A stretch of 64,000 nucleotides of DNA from Roseovarius salinarum (GCF_002834145.1 NZ_PHNT01000001.1:433324-497323); one strand, 5' to 3'. Counted from the stretch's first letter, positions 31,336-39,310 are shown. Notes: generated by a model not told the origin, from the sequence alone. Numbers and translations are program-made.

Positions 31336-31460
31336 ATCCTGGTACCGATTGATGCCCTGACCGGAGGCATTACCGGCCCGGGCCGCTCCGGCGTTTCCCT
31401 TTGGCCGGCAGTTTGGCCGTCGGTCCGATGCCGGAAGGTTCCGCTGATCCGAATCAGTGG

Positions 31461-31490
31461 AAAGGGACCGCCCCGAAACGGGACGGTCCC
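31461..31490 (-). terminator. terminator of the 43-aa microprotein gene
   Basis: On the minus strand GGGACCG and CGGTCCC enclose an inner CCCG-ttt-CGGG stem (31464-31490) and are followed by TTTCC. It lies about 80 bp after the small gene's stop. Confidence 0.65.
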
Positions 31491-31572
31491 CGTTGCTCAC
31501 CATTGACCAAGCCACTGATGAAAACCCTTGCGCGCCATCCGGCATCCGGCGTCGACCAACGCCTCGGGCCGT

Positions 31573-31704
31573 TCAGGCCGATTTCAAGAACGTCGTCCGG
31601 CGGCGTGCGGCGCCCGCGGGGAACCGCCGGCCGCGTCCGAACGGCAGGGCAGGCATGTCCTGGCGGCTTGCTTCGATCACCGATTTCATCCAGCGTGTTT
31701 TCAT
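31573..31704 (-). CDS. 43-aa basic microprotein of the 'TRWMKSV' type
   Basis: The product, starting MKTRWMKSVIEASRQDMPALP and ending RRRTTFLKSA, is short and strongly basic in its second half. The ribosome binding site AAAGGGAG is ideal, seven bases before the ATG, and a terminator follows. Very similar small proteins beginning with (x)TRWMKSVI are familiar from many Rhodobacterales genomes, always unnamed. It is downstream of pgeF on the same strand with 127 bp between them. A helix is likely for the first 15 residues. Function unknown; an RNA-, DNA- or membrane-associated role would fit the charge but is not shown. Confidence 0.75.
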   Translation of the reverse strand: MKTRWMKSVIEASRQDMPALPFGRGRRFPAGAARRRTTFLKSA

Positions 31705-31831
31705 CCGTCTGCTCCCTTTCTCGTCGGCGCGTCCCTCGCTACCCTTATGGCGCGGCATTGCGGCCATGTTTTGACGATTGGCGCCGATTTGGAGGCAATT
31801 GTCGGACACCCGTGTGCCCCCGCCGGCGTGG

Positions 31832-32587
31832 TCAGAGCCGCACCGCCGAAATCAGGCGGCCGTAGTCGGCCTGACCGTCGTGCCGCGACCGGCGATAGGA
31901 AAAGAACCGGTCCGGGTCGGAATACGTGCAGTGGCGGGTCCATTCGGCTGCGCCGACGCCGGCCGCGCGCAGCCGGTGCAGCCCGAAGGCCGGCAGGTCG
32001 AAAAGCATGCGGTCCCCCTGGCCACCGGCGAAGAAGCGGGCGTAATCCGGGTCTTCGGCGAGAAAGGCATCAAGGAACTCCGGGCCGACCTCGTAGGCGC
32101 GCTGGCTGATCGTCGGGCCGATGACGGCCGTCGTCTCGGCCCGACGCCCCCCCCGGCTTTCCATCGCTTCGAGCGTTGCCTCGAGGATCCCGTCCAGCGT
32201 GCCGCGCCAGCCGGCATGGACCGCCGCGACCACGCCTGCCTCGGCATCGGCCAGAAGCACGGGCTGGCAATCGGCGGTCAGGACGGCCACGGCCAGCCCC
32301 GGCGTCGTCGTCACGATCGCATCGGCGGCCAGCTGCGCGGCGGGCGCCGCGTCGAGCACTGCGACCTCGGTCGAATGCGTCTGGTGAACGGTCACCAGAT
32401 CCTCGGGCCTGACCTCCAGCGCCTCGGCCACGCGGGCACGGTTGATCGCCACGATTTCCGCCTGGTCGGAGGAGCCCGCGCCGCAGTTCAGCCCCGCGAA
32501 AATGCCCGAGGACGCCCCGCCGCGCCGGGTGAAGAACCCGTGGCGCAGGGGGGAAAGGCTGTCGGCTGTCAATATCTCCAGCGTCAT
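31832..32587 (-). CDS. pgeF: peptidoglycan editing factor PgeF (YfiH/laccase-domain) protein
   Basis: The 251-residue protein belongs to the YfiH/DUF152 family, first named polyphenol oxidases. In E. coli the homologue keeps L-Ser out of peptidoglycan precursors. The metal ligands are seen in VTVHQTHSTEVAVLD, LTADCQPVLLAD and AAVHAGWRGTLDG, and the C-terminal RFFSYRR is conserved. Its ATG overlaps the midA stop as ATGA, so it is the last member of the tightly coupled lgt-midA-pgeF operon. Cytosolic; no signal peptide. Confidence 0.93.
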   Translation of the reverse strand: MTLEILTADSLSPLRHGFFTRRGGASSGIFAGLNCGAGSSDQAEIVAINRARVAEALEVRPEDLVTVHQTHSTEVAVLDAAPAAQLAADAIVTTTPGLAVAVLTADCQPVLLADAEAGVVAAVHAGWRGTLDGILEATLEAMESRGGRRAETTAVIGPTISQRAYEVGPEFLDAFLAEDPDYARFFAGGQGDRMLFDLPAFGLHRLRAAGVGAAEWTRHCTYSDPDRFFSYRRSRHDGQADYGRLISAVRL

Positions 32588-33648
32588 GGTTCCAGTCCCG
32601 GTGGCGGGTTGGCCCCGTGCGGATAGAAGGCGAGCACCTTGAAAAGCCTCCCCATTTCGTCGGGGTGGGTCAAGCGCCGATGTGCCGCGACGTGTTCGTC
32701 CAGTGCCGCGCCGGACAGCCCGCGCGCCAGCCGCTGCGCGCGCGCCGTGATGCCGAGCCGCTCAAGGAACACGCCCTGCGGGGTCAGCCGGCTGTGCGCG
32801 CAGGGGGCGGCGCGCGCCAGCGCCTCGAAGTCGACATGCGCGGTCAGGTCGGCTTCGCCCGGATTGTCGAACGGGTCCACCGGGGCATGTCCCGCAACAG
32901 CCTGCAGGGTGTCGCCCAGCGTGCGCCAGTCGCCGTAATCCACGATCAGGGCTGCGCCCCCACGGTCGGCGATGCGCCGGCCGATCGACGCGGCGGCGGC
33001 CTGTCCGGCCGGACGGATCTCCACGATGTCGCCGTCCTGCGTGTCTGCCAGACGGTCGTCGAGCGCTGGTATCGGCTTGGGGTCGCTCAGGCCCGGAAAC
33101 AACGCGCCCTCCCGCAGCCCCACGCAGCTTTCCCGCCACATCCGGCCCGCCCGGTGCATTTGGCGTACGGGCAGCGCGTCGAAGAACTCGTTGGCCAACA
33201 GGAACAGCGGGCGATCATCGGGCAGCGCGTCGACCGAGGCATGCCAGGTCATGTCGTCGCGGCCGAGCGTGTCCGTCTGGCGCGTCCGCATCGCTTCCGA
33301 GGCCTCCACGAGGTGCAACGCCAGCGCCTCGTGAAACCCCGGCACGGCGCGCGTGGCACGCAGCGCGTCGCGCATCAGGGTGCCGCGCCCGGGGCCGGCC
33401 TCGGCCAGGACGAAAGGTGCGGGCGCCCCCTGGTCCAGCCACGCCTGCGCAAGGCACAGCCCCAGCAATTCGCCGAACATCTGGCTGATCTCAGGGGCGG
33501 TCGTGAAATCGCCAGACGCGCCCAGCGCCTCCCGCGCGGCATAATACCCGTGCTCCGGGTGCAGCAGGCACTCGGCCATGTAGTCGGCCAGGGTGATCGG
33601 CCCGTCGGCGCGGATGCGCCCGGCCAGGATCCCGGCCAGCGGTGTCAT
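32584..33648 (-). CDS. MidA/NDUFAF7-like SAM-dependent methyltransferase
   Basis: A 354-residue class I methyltransferase homologous to mitochondrial NDUFAF7 (MidA), which dimethylates an arginine of the complex I NDUFS2 subunit during assembly. Typical segments are [20 protein letters not shown] near the start, [18 protein letters not shown] (about 45-62), the SAM loop [14 protein letters not shown] and [12 protein letters not shown]. The ATG (33648) overlaps the lgt stop and the TGA overlaps the pgeF start. The open frame extends much further upstream over lgt but that part is a shadow. A role in NADH dehydrogenase assembly is inferred from the family. Confidence 0.93.
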   Translation of the reverse strand: MTPLAGILAGRIRADGPITLADYMAECLLHPEHGYYAAREALGASGDFTTAPEISQMFGELLGLCLAQAWLDQGAPAPFVLAEAGPGRGTLMRDALRATRAVPGFHEALALHLVEASEAMRTRQTDTLGRDDMTWHASVDALPDDRPLFLLANEFFDALPVRQMHRAGRMWRESCVGLREGALFPGLSDPKPIPALDDRLADTQDGDIVEIRPAGQAAAASIGRRIADRGGAALIVDYGDWRTLGDTLQAVAGHAPVDPFDNPGEADLTAHVDFEALARAAPCAHSRLTPQGVFLERLGITARAQRLARGLSGAALDEHVAAHRRLTHPDEMGRLFKVLAFYPHGANPPPGLEP

Positions 33649-34535
33649 GCCGGGTGCGCGCTGCGGATGCGCATGGCCAGCCAGAGCCCGAACGCGATCA
33701 TCGGCAACGACAGCAGTTGCCCCATGGTCAGCCCGTAGCCCTGAACGTGCAGCGCCAGCCCCAGCGGGTTGCCCGGGCCGACGAACTGCGGGTCGGGCTG
33801 GCGGACGAACTCCACCAGGAAGCGCGCGATGCCGTAACCGGCAAAGAACACGCCGGTGACGCGGCCGGGGACCCGCAGCGCCCCGCGCCGCCATGCCAGC
33901 CAGATCAGGACACCGCCCAGCACCAGCCCCTCCAGCGCGGCCTCGTAGAGCTGCGAGGGGTGGCGCGCGCACAGCCCCGCGACCTCGGGGCAGTGCTGCG
34001 CCAGCCGGCCGGGGAAGATCACGCCCCAGGGCAGGTCCGTCGGCCGGCCCCAGAGCTCGGCGTTGATGAAATTGGCGATACGCCCCAGCAACAACCCGGC
34101 CGGCGTGGCCAGGCACAGCGCATCGGCCAGCGACCAGAACGCGATGCGGTGGCGGCGGGCGAACAGGATGCAGGCGCCGATCACGCCCAGTAACCCGCCG
34201 TGGAAGGCCATGCCGCCCTGCCAGATCATCACGATCTCGGCCGGGTTCGCCAGGTAGTGTGCCGGCTTGTAGAACAGCACGAAGCCCAGCCGCCCGCCCA
34301 GGATGATGCCGATGACCACCCAGGTCACCAGTTCCTCCACCTGGGCGGGGCGCATCGGCGCCGCGTCGCCCGGCCACAGTCGCGGGCGCCGCAGCGCCGC
34401 GACCACCAGCCGCCAGCCGATCACGATCCCGGCGATGTAGGCCAGCGCGTACCAGCGCAGGGCGAATTCCATGCCGAACAGGCTGATCGAGAAAACCTCG
34501 GGATGTATGTCGGGGAAGGGGATCGCCGCTTTCAT
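33645..34535 (-). CDS. lgt: prolipoprotein diacylglyceryl transferase
   Basis: Lgt attaches diacylglycerol from phosphatidylglycerol to the lipobox cysteine of preprolipoproteins in the inner membrane. The 296-residue protein has seven expected membrane segments, the HGGLLG motif at 112-117, the Lgt signature [14 protein letters not shown] at 151-164 and a conserved late arginine region ([14 protein letters not shown]). The start [15 protein letters not shown] is the usual one. It heads the coupled operon lgt-midA-pgeF and is divergent from ubiK, with about 95 bp between the starts. Confidence 0.96.
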   Translation of the reverse strand: MKAAIPFPDIHPEVFSISLFGMEFALRWYALAYIAGIVIGWRLVVAALRRPRLWPGDAAPMRPAQVEELVTWVVIGIILGGRLGFVLFYKPAHYLANPAEIVMIWQGGMAFHGGLLGVIGACILFARRHRIAFWSLADALCLATPAGLLLGRIANFINAELWGRPTDLPWGVIFPGRLAQHCPEVAGLCARHPSQLYEAALEGLVLGGVLIWLAWRRGALRVPGRVTGVFFAGYGIARFLVEFVRQPDPQFVGPGNPLGLALHVQGYGLTMGQLLSLPMIAFGLWLAMRIRSAHPA

Positions 34536-34630
34536 GCGCGCTCTGTGCCTTTGTGTCGCGCGGGAAGTCAACCTTGTCCCGGTCGCCCGCACACGCCATA
34601 TAAGGCGTGAATGTAACGCCGGAGAGACCC

Positions 34631-34876
34631 ATGCAGACGCGCAACAAGATGCTCGACGACCTCTCGCAGCTGATGACCAACGCCATGGGCGTGGCGCAGG
34701 GCGCGCGCGACGAGGCCGAAACGGCGATGAAAAGCATGCTCGACCGCTGGCTGGCCGACCGCGACCTCGTCACGCGCGAGGAGTTCGATGCCGTGCGCGC
34801 CATGGCCCAGAAGGCGCGCGAGGAAAACGAGGCGCTCAAGGCGCGCATCGAGGCGCTGGAGAAGGGGGCGGAATAG
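34631..34876 (+). CDS. ubiK: accessory factor UbiK (BMFP family)
   Basis: An 81-residue protein of the UbiK/BMFP (DUF526) family, a trimeric coiled-coil membrane-fusogenic factor needed for efficient aerobic ubiquinone synthesis, probably with UbiJ. The N-terminal amphipathic helix [18 protein letters not shown] and the C-terminal coiled coil [22 protein letters not shown] are both evident. The start at 34631 follows CCGGAGAG; an upstream ATG at 34607 would add eight residues. It is divergent from lgt. Confidence 0.93.
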   Translation: MQTRNKMLDDLSQLMTNAMGVAQGARDEAETAMKSMLDRWLADRDLVTREEFDAVRAMAQKAREENEALKARIEALEKGAE

Positions 34877-34925
34877 ACCCGCGCCCAGGGCCATCCAGCC
34901 GCGCTGCCGGCCGGTCCGCCGCGCG

Positions 34926-34957
34926 GCACGGGCGCCGCGCGGCGCCGTGCACATTTT
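34926..34957 (+). terminator. terminator-like hairpin after ubiK
   Basis: GCACGG(G)CGCC, four bases and GGCGCCGTGC pair with a single bulged G (34926-34950) and are followed by ACATTTT. It lies 50 bp after the ubiK stop and overlaps the start of repeat copy C. Confidence 0.45.
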
Positions 34958-35009
34958 CCTGCCGCAAGTATCCCGGGGGTGAGGCCGAAGGCCGAGGGGG
35001 CGACGCCCC
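34953..35009. repeat. dispersed intergenic repeat, copy C (diverged)
   Basis: TTTTCCTGCCGCAAGTATCC plus a G run replaces the usual start. Hairpin 1 is GGCC-gaa-GGCC (34983-34993) and hairpin 2 is GGGGC-gac-GCCCC (34997-35009). Compared with copies A and B the stem bases of hairpin 1 differ on both sides while remaining complementary. Confidence 0.75.
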
Positions 35010-35204
35010 GTTCCTGCGTGCCGGTGTGCCGTGTGCCCGTCCGCCGGTGGTGCAGGTGGCCCGCCGCACCATCTCGGTGACAGTTTTGTGTCATCCACAA
35101 GTTATTGCCGTCTGCCCCAACAAATCGCTTTACACCCTGCGCCAAACACAGCACGATATCTGGTAGGGACGAGGGGACAAGCCCCCCGCCCTTAGAGCAG
35201 GCAC

Positions 35205-35240
35205 CTAGCGCTTGGGGTGCTGCCAATTCCCCGGCGCTAG
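35205..35240 (+). promoter_or_regulatory. leader hairpin just upstream of the YbjN-gene ribosome binding site
   Basis: CTAGCGC-tt-GGGG, an 11-base loop and CCCC-g-GCGCTAG form a two-part stem of 11 bp ending 19 bases before the ATG. A second hairpin lies about 30 bases upstream. This could regulate translation, or be an attenuator that lacks a T run. Confidence 0.5.
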
Positions 35241-35259
35241 CACAGATTGAGGTGGCGCC

Positions 35260-35760
35260 ATGGCACTTTCCGAGCAGTTCCTGCAGGAGGATCTTCACCC
35301 CATCGACATCGTCGAGCACCTGGCGGAGCATCACGACTGGGAGTTCGACAGGATCGCCGACGACCAGATCGCGATGGCTGTCGAGGGGCAGTGGCGCACC
35401 TATTCGGTCACGTTGGCCTGGTCGGGCTACGACGAGACGCTGCGGATGGTCTGCACCTTCGAGATGGAGCCGCCCGAGGCGCGGCTGCCGGCGCTCTACC
35501 ACGCGCTCAACGAGGTCAACGACCAGTGCTGGGCAGGCGCCTTCACCTACTGGGCGGAGCAGAAACTGATGGTCTACCGCTACGGCCTTGTGATGGCTGG
35601 TGGCCAGGTCGTGAGCCCCGACCAGATCAACACGCTCATCAACACCGCCGTCCTGAGCGCCGAACGCTTCTATCCGGCGTTCCAGCTTGTCATCTGGGGC
35701 GAGCGTCCGCCACGGGAGGCGTTGCAGGTCGCGATCGCCGAGGCCTACGGGAGGGCCTGA
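35260..35760 (+). CDS. YbjN domain-containing protein
   Basis: A 166-residue protein of the YbjN family, whose fold resembles type III secretion chaperones. In E. coli YbjN over-expression alters motility and stress traits, but no biochemical role is known. The typical pattern is visible: HHDWEFDRIADDQIAMAVEGQWRTY in the first half, and ALYHALNEVNDQCWAGAFTYWAEQKLMVYRYGL in the centre. GAGG precedes ATG 35260. The gene sits alone between repeat copies C and D, and its leader has two hairpins. Confidence 0.88.
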   Translation: MALSEQFLQEDLHPIDIVEHLAEHHDWEFDRIADDQIAMAVEGQWRTYSVTLAWSGYDETLRMVCTFEMEPPEARLPALYHALNEVNDQCWAGAFTYWAEQKLMVYRYGLVMAGGQVVSPDQINTLINTAVLSAERFYPAFQLVIWGERPPREALQVAIAEAYGRA

Positions 35761-35828
35761 TCGCGGGTCTTGCCAAGCGGTGCGCCTTGCGGCGCGCAGC
35801 TTGTGGTCGCGCTCGGGCCGCGCGGGCC

Positions 35829-35882
35829 CTGAGGGGCGCCGCCCCTCAGACACCCCGGAGTATTTGACCCAAGGTGAAGATC
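35829..35882. repeat. dispersed intergenic repeat, copy D (reverse orientation)
   Basis: Read on the + strand from the YbjN gene: hairpin CTGAGGGGC-gcc-GCCCCTCAG (35829-35849), then CACCCCGGAGTATTTG (35851-35866) and AAGGTGAAGAT. It is the inverse orientation of copies A to C and has one hairpin instead of two. It lies 68 bp after the YbjN stop and before proC. Confidence 0.8.
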
Positions 35883-35989
35883 CAATGCCCGCGGATGGCC
35901 GCCGGCCCCGGTGCGGGGTGTTGTCCCGCGGCGCGGCGCGGCGTAACACTGCCGCCAGCAGACGGAGCGAACGCAACGCGGAGGCGGAG

Positions 35990-36805
35990 ATGGCGCTGGA
36001 CAAGGTGGCGGGGGGCGGCCTCGTTCTTCTGGGGTGCGGCAAGATGGGCTCGGCGATGCTCGAGGGGTGGCTCGACGGCGGGCTGCCGCCCGCGTCGGTC
36101 TGGGTTATCGACCCCGACCCGTCGGAATGGCTCGAGCGCACCGGCGTGCATATCAACGCCGACCTGCCCGCCGCGCCGGCGGTGGTCCTGATCGCTGTGA
36201 AGCCGCAGATGATGGGCGAGGCGTTGCCGACCCTTCGGGGCATGGACGGCGAGGGCACGCTGTTCGTCTCGGTCGCCGCCGGCACGCCGATCGCGGCCTT
36301 CGAAACCGCGCTGGGCGCGGACCGTCGTATCGTGCGGGCGATGCCCAACACGCCGGCGGCCGTCGGCCGCGGCATCACGGCCATCGTTGGCAACGCGCGG
36401 GCGGGCGCGGGCGATCTTGACACGGCAGAGGCGCTCCTCGGCGCGGTCGGGCAGGTCGTGCGGCTGGACGGCGAGGCCCAGATGGATGCCGTCACCGGGG
36501 TGTCGGGGTCGGGGCCGGCCTATGTCTTTCACATGATCGAATGCCTGGCCGCCGCCGGCGAGGCCGAGGGGCTGGCCCCGGATCTGGCGATGAAGCTTGC
36601 ACAGGCAACCGTGGCCGGCGCCGGCGCGCTGGCGGAGGGATCGGGGGAAACCCCGGCGCAGCTGCGCGTGAACGTCACCAGCCCGAACGGCACGACGCAG
36701 GCGGGGCTCGAGGTTCTGATGGACCCCGAGACCGGCCTGCCGCCGCTGATGCGGCGCACGGTGGCGGCGGCCGCGAACCGCTCGCGGGAGCTGCGCGATG
36801 ACTGA
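35990..36805 (+). CDS. proC: pyrroline-5-carboxylate reductase
   Basis: ProC reduces pyrroline-5-carboxylate to proline with NAD(P)H in the cytosol. The 271-residue protein shows the Rossmann start LVLLGCGKMGSAML (9-22), AVKPQMM, RAMPNTPAAVGRG and the P5CR signature VTGVSGSGPAYVFHMIE (about 165-181), with VTSPNGTTQAGLEVL near the end. GGAGGCGGAG precedes ATG 35990; the open frame upstream runs through the intergenic repeat and is not coding. The 3' end overlaps the csaA-like ATG by 8 bp. Confidence 0.96.
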   Translation: MALDKVAGGGLVLLGCGKMGSAMLEGWLDGGLPPASVWVIDPDPSEWLERTGVHINADLPAAPAVVLIAVKPQMMGEALPTLRGMDGEGTLFVSVAAGTPIAAFETALGADRRIVRAMPNTPAAVGRGITAIVGNARAGAGDLDTAEALLGAVGQVVRLDGEAQMDAVTGVSGSGPAYVFHMIECLAAAGEAEGLAPDLAMKLAQATVAGAGALAEGSGETPAQLRVNVTSPNGTTQAGLEVLMDPETGLPPLMRRTVAAAANRSRELRDD

Positions 36806-37139
36806 GCAGATCGGGATCGAGGATTTCGCCAAAGTCGACATCCGCGTCGGCACGGTGCGCCGGGCCGAGCCCTTTCCGGAGGCGCGCACGCCCGCGATGA
36901 AGTTGTGGATCGACTTCGGCGCCGAACTGGGCGAGAAGAAGACCTCGGCCCAGATCACGGCGCATTACACGCCCGAGGCCCTGGTCGGTCGACAGGTCAT
37001 GGCGGTGGTCAACTTCCCGCCGCGCCAGATCGGCAAGTTCCTGTCCGAGGTGCTGGTGCTGGGCCTGTCCGACGCGGCCGGCGACATCGTGCTGATCGGC
37101 CCGGACATGGCCGTGCCCGACGGCGAGAGGATGCATTGA
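36798..37139 (+). CDS. tRNA-binding domain protein (CsaA-like)
   Basis: A 113-residue free-standing EMAP/tRNA-binding OB-fold protein of the CsaA type, proposed as an export-related chaperone in Bacillus. The conserved IEDFAKVDIRVGTVRRAEPFPEARTPAMKLWIDFG block and the VNFPPRQIGKFLSEVLVLG block cover most of the protein. The ATG lies inside the end of proC, and its TGA overlaps the next gene's TTG start, giving a three-gene coupled unit. The link to proline and glycerate metabolism is probably just operon economy. Confidence 0.92.
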   Translation: MTEQIGIEDFAKVDIRVGTVRRAEPFPEARTPAMKLWIDFGAELGEKKTSAQITAHYTPEALVGRQVMAVVNFPPRQIGKFLSEVLVLGLSDAAGDIVLIGPDMAVPDGERMH

Positions 37140-38092
37140 CCCGCGTCCTGTTGACCCGCCCGCTGCCCGAGCGCGTCGTCGCCGCCGCGCGGCAGGACTT
37201 CGAGGTCGAGGTGCGCGAGACCAACGCGCCGATGAAGCCCGGCGAAATGCGCGCGGCGCTCGTACTCTACGACGGGGTGCTGCCCACGCTGGGCGACCGT
37301 TTCGATGCCGACGTCTTCGCGGAAAGCGCCAGCCCGCGCTGCAAGGTTCTTGCCAACTTCGGGGTCGGCTACAACCACATCGACGTGGCGGCGGCCCGCG
37401 ACGCCGGCGTGGCGGTGACGAACACGCCCGGCGCCGTGACGGATGCGACCGCCGATATCGCGCTGACCCTGATGCTGTCGGTGGCGCGCCGCGCGGGCGA
37501 GGGCGAACGCCTGTTGCGCGCGGGCGCTTGGGAGGGTTGGCATCCCACCCAGATGCTTGGCATGCATGTCACCGGCAAGACGGTCGGCATTCTGGGCATG
37601 GGGCGCATCGGGCAGGCGATCGCGCGGCGTTGCCACTTCGGCTTCGGCATGCAGGTGGCCTATCACAGCCGTTCGCCCAAGTCGCTGGAGTTCCCGGCCC
37701 AGCACGCCGAAAGCCCCGAGGCGCTGGCCGAGGCGGCCGATTTCCTGGTAGTCGCGGTGCCTGGCGGTGCGGAGACCCGGCACCTCGTGGGGGCGTCCGT
37801 GCTCAAGGCCATGGGCGCTGGCGCCTTCCTGGTCAATATCGCCCGGGGCGACGTGGTGGACGAGGCCGCGCTTGTCGATGCGCTGGAAAGCGGTGCGATC
37901 GCGGGCGCGGGGCTGGATGTCTACGAGCACGAGCCGACGGTGCCGGACGCACTGAAAGGCATGGAGAATGCGGTGCTTCTGCCGCACCTGGGGACCGCCG
38001 CGCTGGAGGTCCGCGAGGCGATGGGCCTCATGTCGGTGGACAACCTCCGCGCGGCCCTGTCCGGTGAAACCCCGCCCAACCTGGTCAACTGA
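37136..38092 (+). CDS. D-isomer specific 2-hydroxyacid dehydrogenase (D-glycerate dehydrogenase/hydroxypyruvate reductase-like)
   Basis: The 318-residue NAD(P)-dependent enzyme probably interconverts D-glycerate and hydroxypyruvate or reduces glyoxylate. The cofactor loop GILGMGRIGQAIARR (about 148-162), the catalytic Arg in NIARGDVVDEAAL, the Glu in DVYEHEP and the His in LLPHLGTA are all present. The start is TTG at 37136, overlapping the csaA stop (TTGA) and preceded by GAGAGG; it gives MTRVLLTRPLPERV, which fits the family. In-frame upstream starts lie inside csaA. Roseobacters use such enzymes in the serine/glyoxylate branch, but the exact substrate is not fixed by sequence. Confidence 0.9.
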   Translation: MTRVLLTRPLPERVVAAARQDFEVEVRETNAPMKPGEMRAALVLYDGVLPTLGDRFDADVFAESASPRCKVLANFGVGYNHIDVAAARDAGVAVTNTPGAVTDATADIALTLMLSVARRAGEGERLLRAGAWEGWHPTQMLGMHVTGKTVGILGMGRIGQAIARRCHFGFGMQVAYHSRSPKSLEFPAQHAESPEALAEAADFLVVAVPGGAETRHLVGASVLKAMGAGAFLVNIARGDVVDEAALVDALESGAIAGAGLDVYEHEPTVPDALKGMENAVLLPHLGTAALEVREAMGLMSVDNLRAALSGETPPNLVN

Positions 38093-38098
38093 CACGCG

Positions 38099-39004
38099 TC
38101 AGCCCGGCCCGGACGGTGCCGCGTCCCGGGCTTGCTGTTTCAGCCAGTCCGCGAATGCGGCGACACGGGGGTCCGGCCGCCGGCCGCCCGGGCGGACGAG
38201 GTGAATGCCCTGCGGACGCTGGACCGTCGCGGGATGCAGACGCACGAGCTGGCCGGCCCTCTCGGCCGCGCCGGTGAGCCGCGGGTCGGCCAGGCACACC
38301 GCATTGCCCGACAGCGCCGCGTCGAAGGCCAGCGCCCGGCTGTCATAGGCGACGGGCGCGATTTGCCCGGGGTCGTGGCCGGCGGCGCGGAACCAGTCCT
38401 CCCATTCCCCCTGCCAGCGGTGCGTGGTGGCCAGCGGCAGGGCGGCGATGTGTTCGGCTGCCAGCGGCGGCGCCGACTGGTCCAAGGCATGCGGCGCGCA
38501 GACGGGTCCGACGCGGTCGCGGTGGATCAGGATCGATTCGGTCCCAGGCCAGTCGCCGGTGCCGTAGCGCAGCGCCGCGTCCAGCCCTTGCGCGGCCAGG
38601 TCGGCCTGTTCGAAGGACAGGTCGGCTGCAATTGTCAGGCCCGGGTGCGCCGCGTGAAATGCCGGAAGGCGCGGCAGGAGGAAGCGGTTGCCATAGAACG
38701 GTGCGACCGACACGCGTAGCTCGCCGGTCATGGCGGTGCCCGCGGCCTCGAGCGCGGCCGTTTCCATTGCATCGAGCGCCGGCGTCAGCGCCCGGGCGAG
38801 GCGACGGCCCGCCGACGTCAGTTCCACCGCGCGGGTCCGGCGCACGAACAGCGCCGTCCCGAGCCCCGCCTCGAGCGCCTTGATCTGGTGGCTGACAGCG
38901 GCCTGCGTGACGCAAAGTTCGGCGGCGCCGGTCTTGAAACTGCCGTGCCGCGCCGCCGCCTCGAAGGCGCGCAACTGGTTGAGCGGGGGCAGGCGGCGGG
39001 GCAT
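38099..39004 (-). CDS. LysR family regulator (GcvA-like)
   Basis: A 301-residue LysR regulator of the GcvA subgroup. The helix-turn-helix is at about 7-65 (LPPLNQLRAFEAAARHGSF followed by LCVTQAAVSHQIKALEAGLG), then the effector domain with VSVAPFYGNRFLLPRLPAFH. The start MPRRLPPLNQLRAFEAA is the characteristic GcvA-type opening. It is divergent from the small ORF and methyltransferase pair, with 126 bp between starts, so it is their likely regulator. It is convergent with the hydroxyacid dehydrogenase. Confidence 0.92.
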   Translation of the reverse strand: MPRRLPPLNQLRAFEAAARHGSFKTGAAELCVTQAAVSHQIKALEAGLGTALFVRRTRAVELTSAGRRLARALTPALDAMETAALEAAGTAMTGELRVSVAPFYGNRFLLPRLPAFHAAHPGLTIAADLSFEQADLAAQGLDAALRYGTGDWPGTESILIHRDRVGPVCAPHALDQSAPPLAAEHIAALPLATTHRWQGEWEDWFRAAGHDPGQIAPVAYDSRALAFDAALSGNAVCLADPRLTGAAERAGQLVRLHPATVQRPQGIHLVRPGGRRPDPRVAAFADWLKQQARDAAPSGPG

Positions 39005-39130
39005 GGCGGATGGGTGAGTTTTCCTAATCCATGGTGCGAGGAATGATCGTTTGTTGTCAAGGACGGGCGCCGCGTAGCCTGGTGCCCGAGGGCGCCCTTG
39101 GACGACACGATCCAGACCAAGGAGGACACG

Positions 39131-39310
39131 ATGACACGCAACCGCTATCAAAACGCCCTGCCGGGCGACGACCTGCTGACCGACAGCCTTTACCCGGGGT
39201 TGGGGGCGCTCGATCCGGTGCACCGGCAGGCACCGGCCCGGCGTCCCGCGCCGAACCGGCGCCGGCCGCAGGCGCGTCGCCATGCCCGCCGGGCAGGAAG
39301 GGGGCTGTGA
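39131..39310 (+). CDS. small Arg-rich ORF coupled to the methyltransferase (59 aa)
   Basis: The product starts MTRNRYQNALPGDDLLTDSLY and ends in an arginine/proline-rich tail. The ribosome binding site AAGGAGGA is near perfect, seven bases or so before the ATG, and the TGA overlaps the methyltransferase ATG as TGATG, so translation of the two is coupled. The frame starts again inside a divergent LysR-controlled region. I do not recognise a family. It could be a real small protein or a leader whose job is to open the methyltransferase start. Confidence 0.55.
   Translation: MTRNRYQNALPGDDLLTDSLYPGLGALDPVHRQAPARRPAPNRRRPQARRHARRAGRGL

Larger units (their letters stand above)
31222..31572. other. 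351-bp intergenic region between the Hint gene and the 43-aa gene
   Basis: Contains the promoter and a 15-bp palindrome for the Hint gene on the left, a short inverted repeat CTGAT-ccga-ATCAG at about 31443-31456, and a terminator for the small gene on the right (31464-31490). Longer reading frames here have no protein-like features and no ribosome binding sites. Confidence 0.6.
34877..35259. other. 383-bp intergenic region between ubiK and the YbjN gene
   Basis: No gene is seen. From left to right it holds a terminator-like stem (34926-34957), repeat copy C (34953-35009), a T-rich stretch near 35075-35100 and the probable YbjN-gene leader with two hairpins, GGGG-acaag-CCCC at about 35173-35185 and CTAGCGC/GCGCTAG at 35205-35240. 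A possible -35 TTTACA lies near 35131 without a clear -10. Confidence 0.6.

Noticed and set aside
31228-31545. 105-codon minus-strand frame upstream of the Hint gene
   Set aside because: It crosses the Hint promoter and a terminator hairpin, has no ribosome binding site and has no protein-like pattern.
35089-35100. TCATCCACAA, one mismatch from a DnaA box
   Set aside because: It is a single site without further boxes or an AT-rich unwinding region, so no origin is inferred.
33649-36495. Minus-strand frame extending the midA gene far upstream
   Set aside because: The frame is open across lgt, ubiK and ybjN in the wrong phase; only the part after ATG 33648 matches MidA, and its start overlaps the lgt stop as expected for the true gene.
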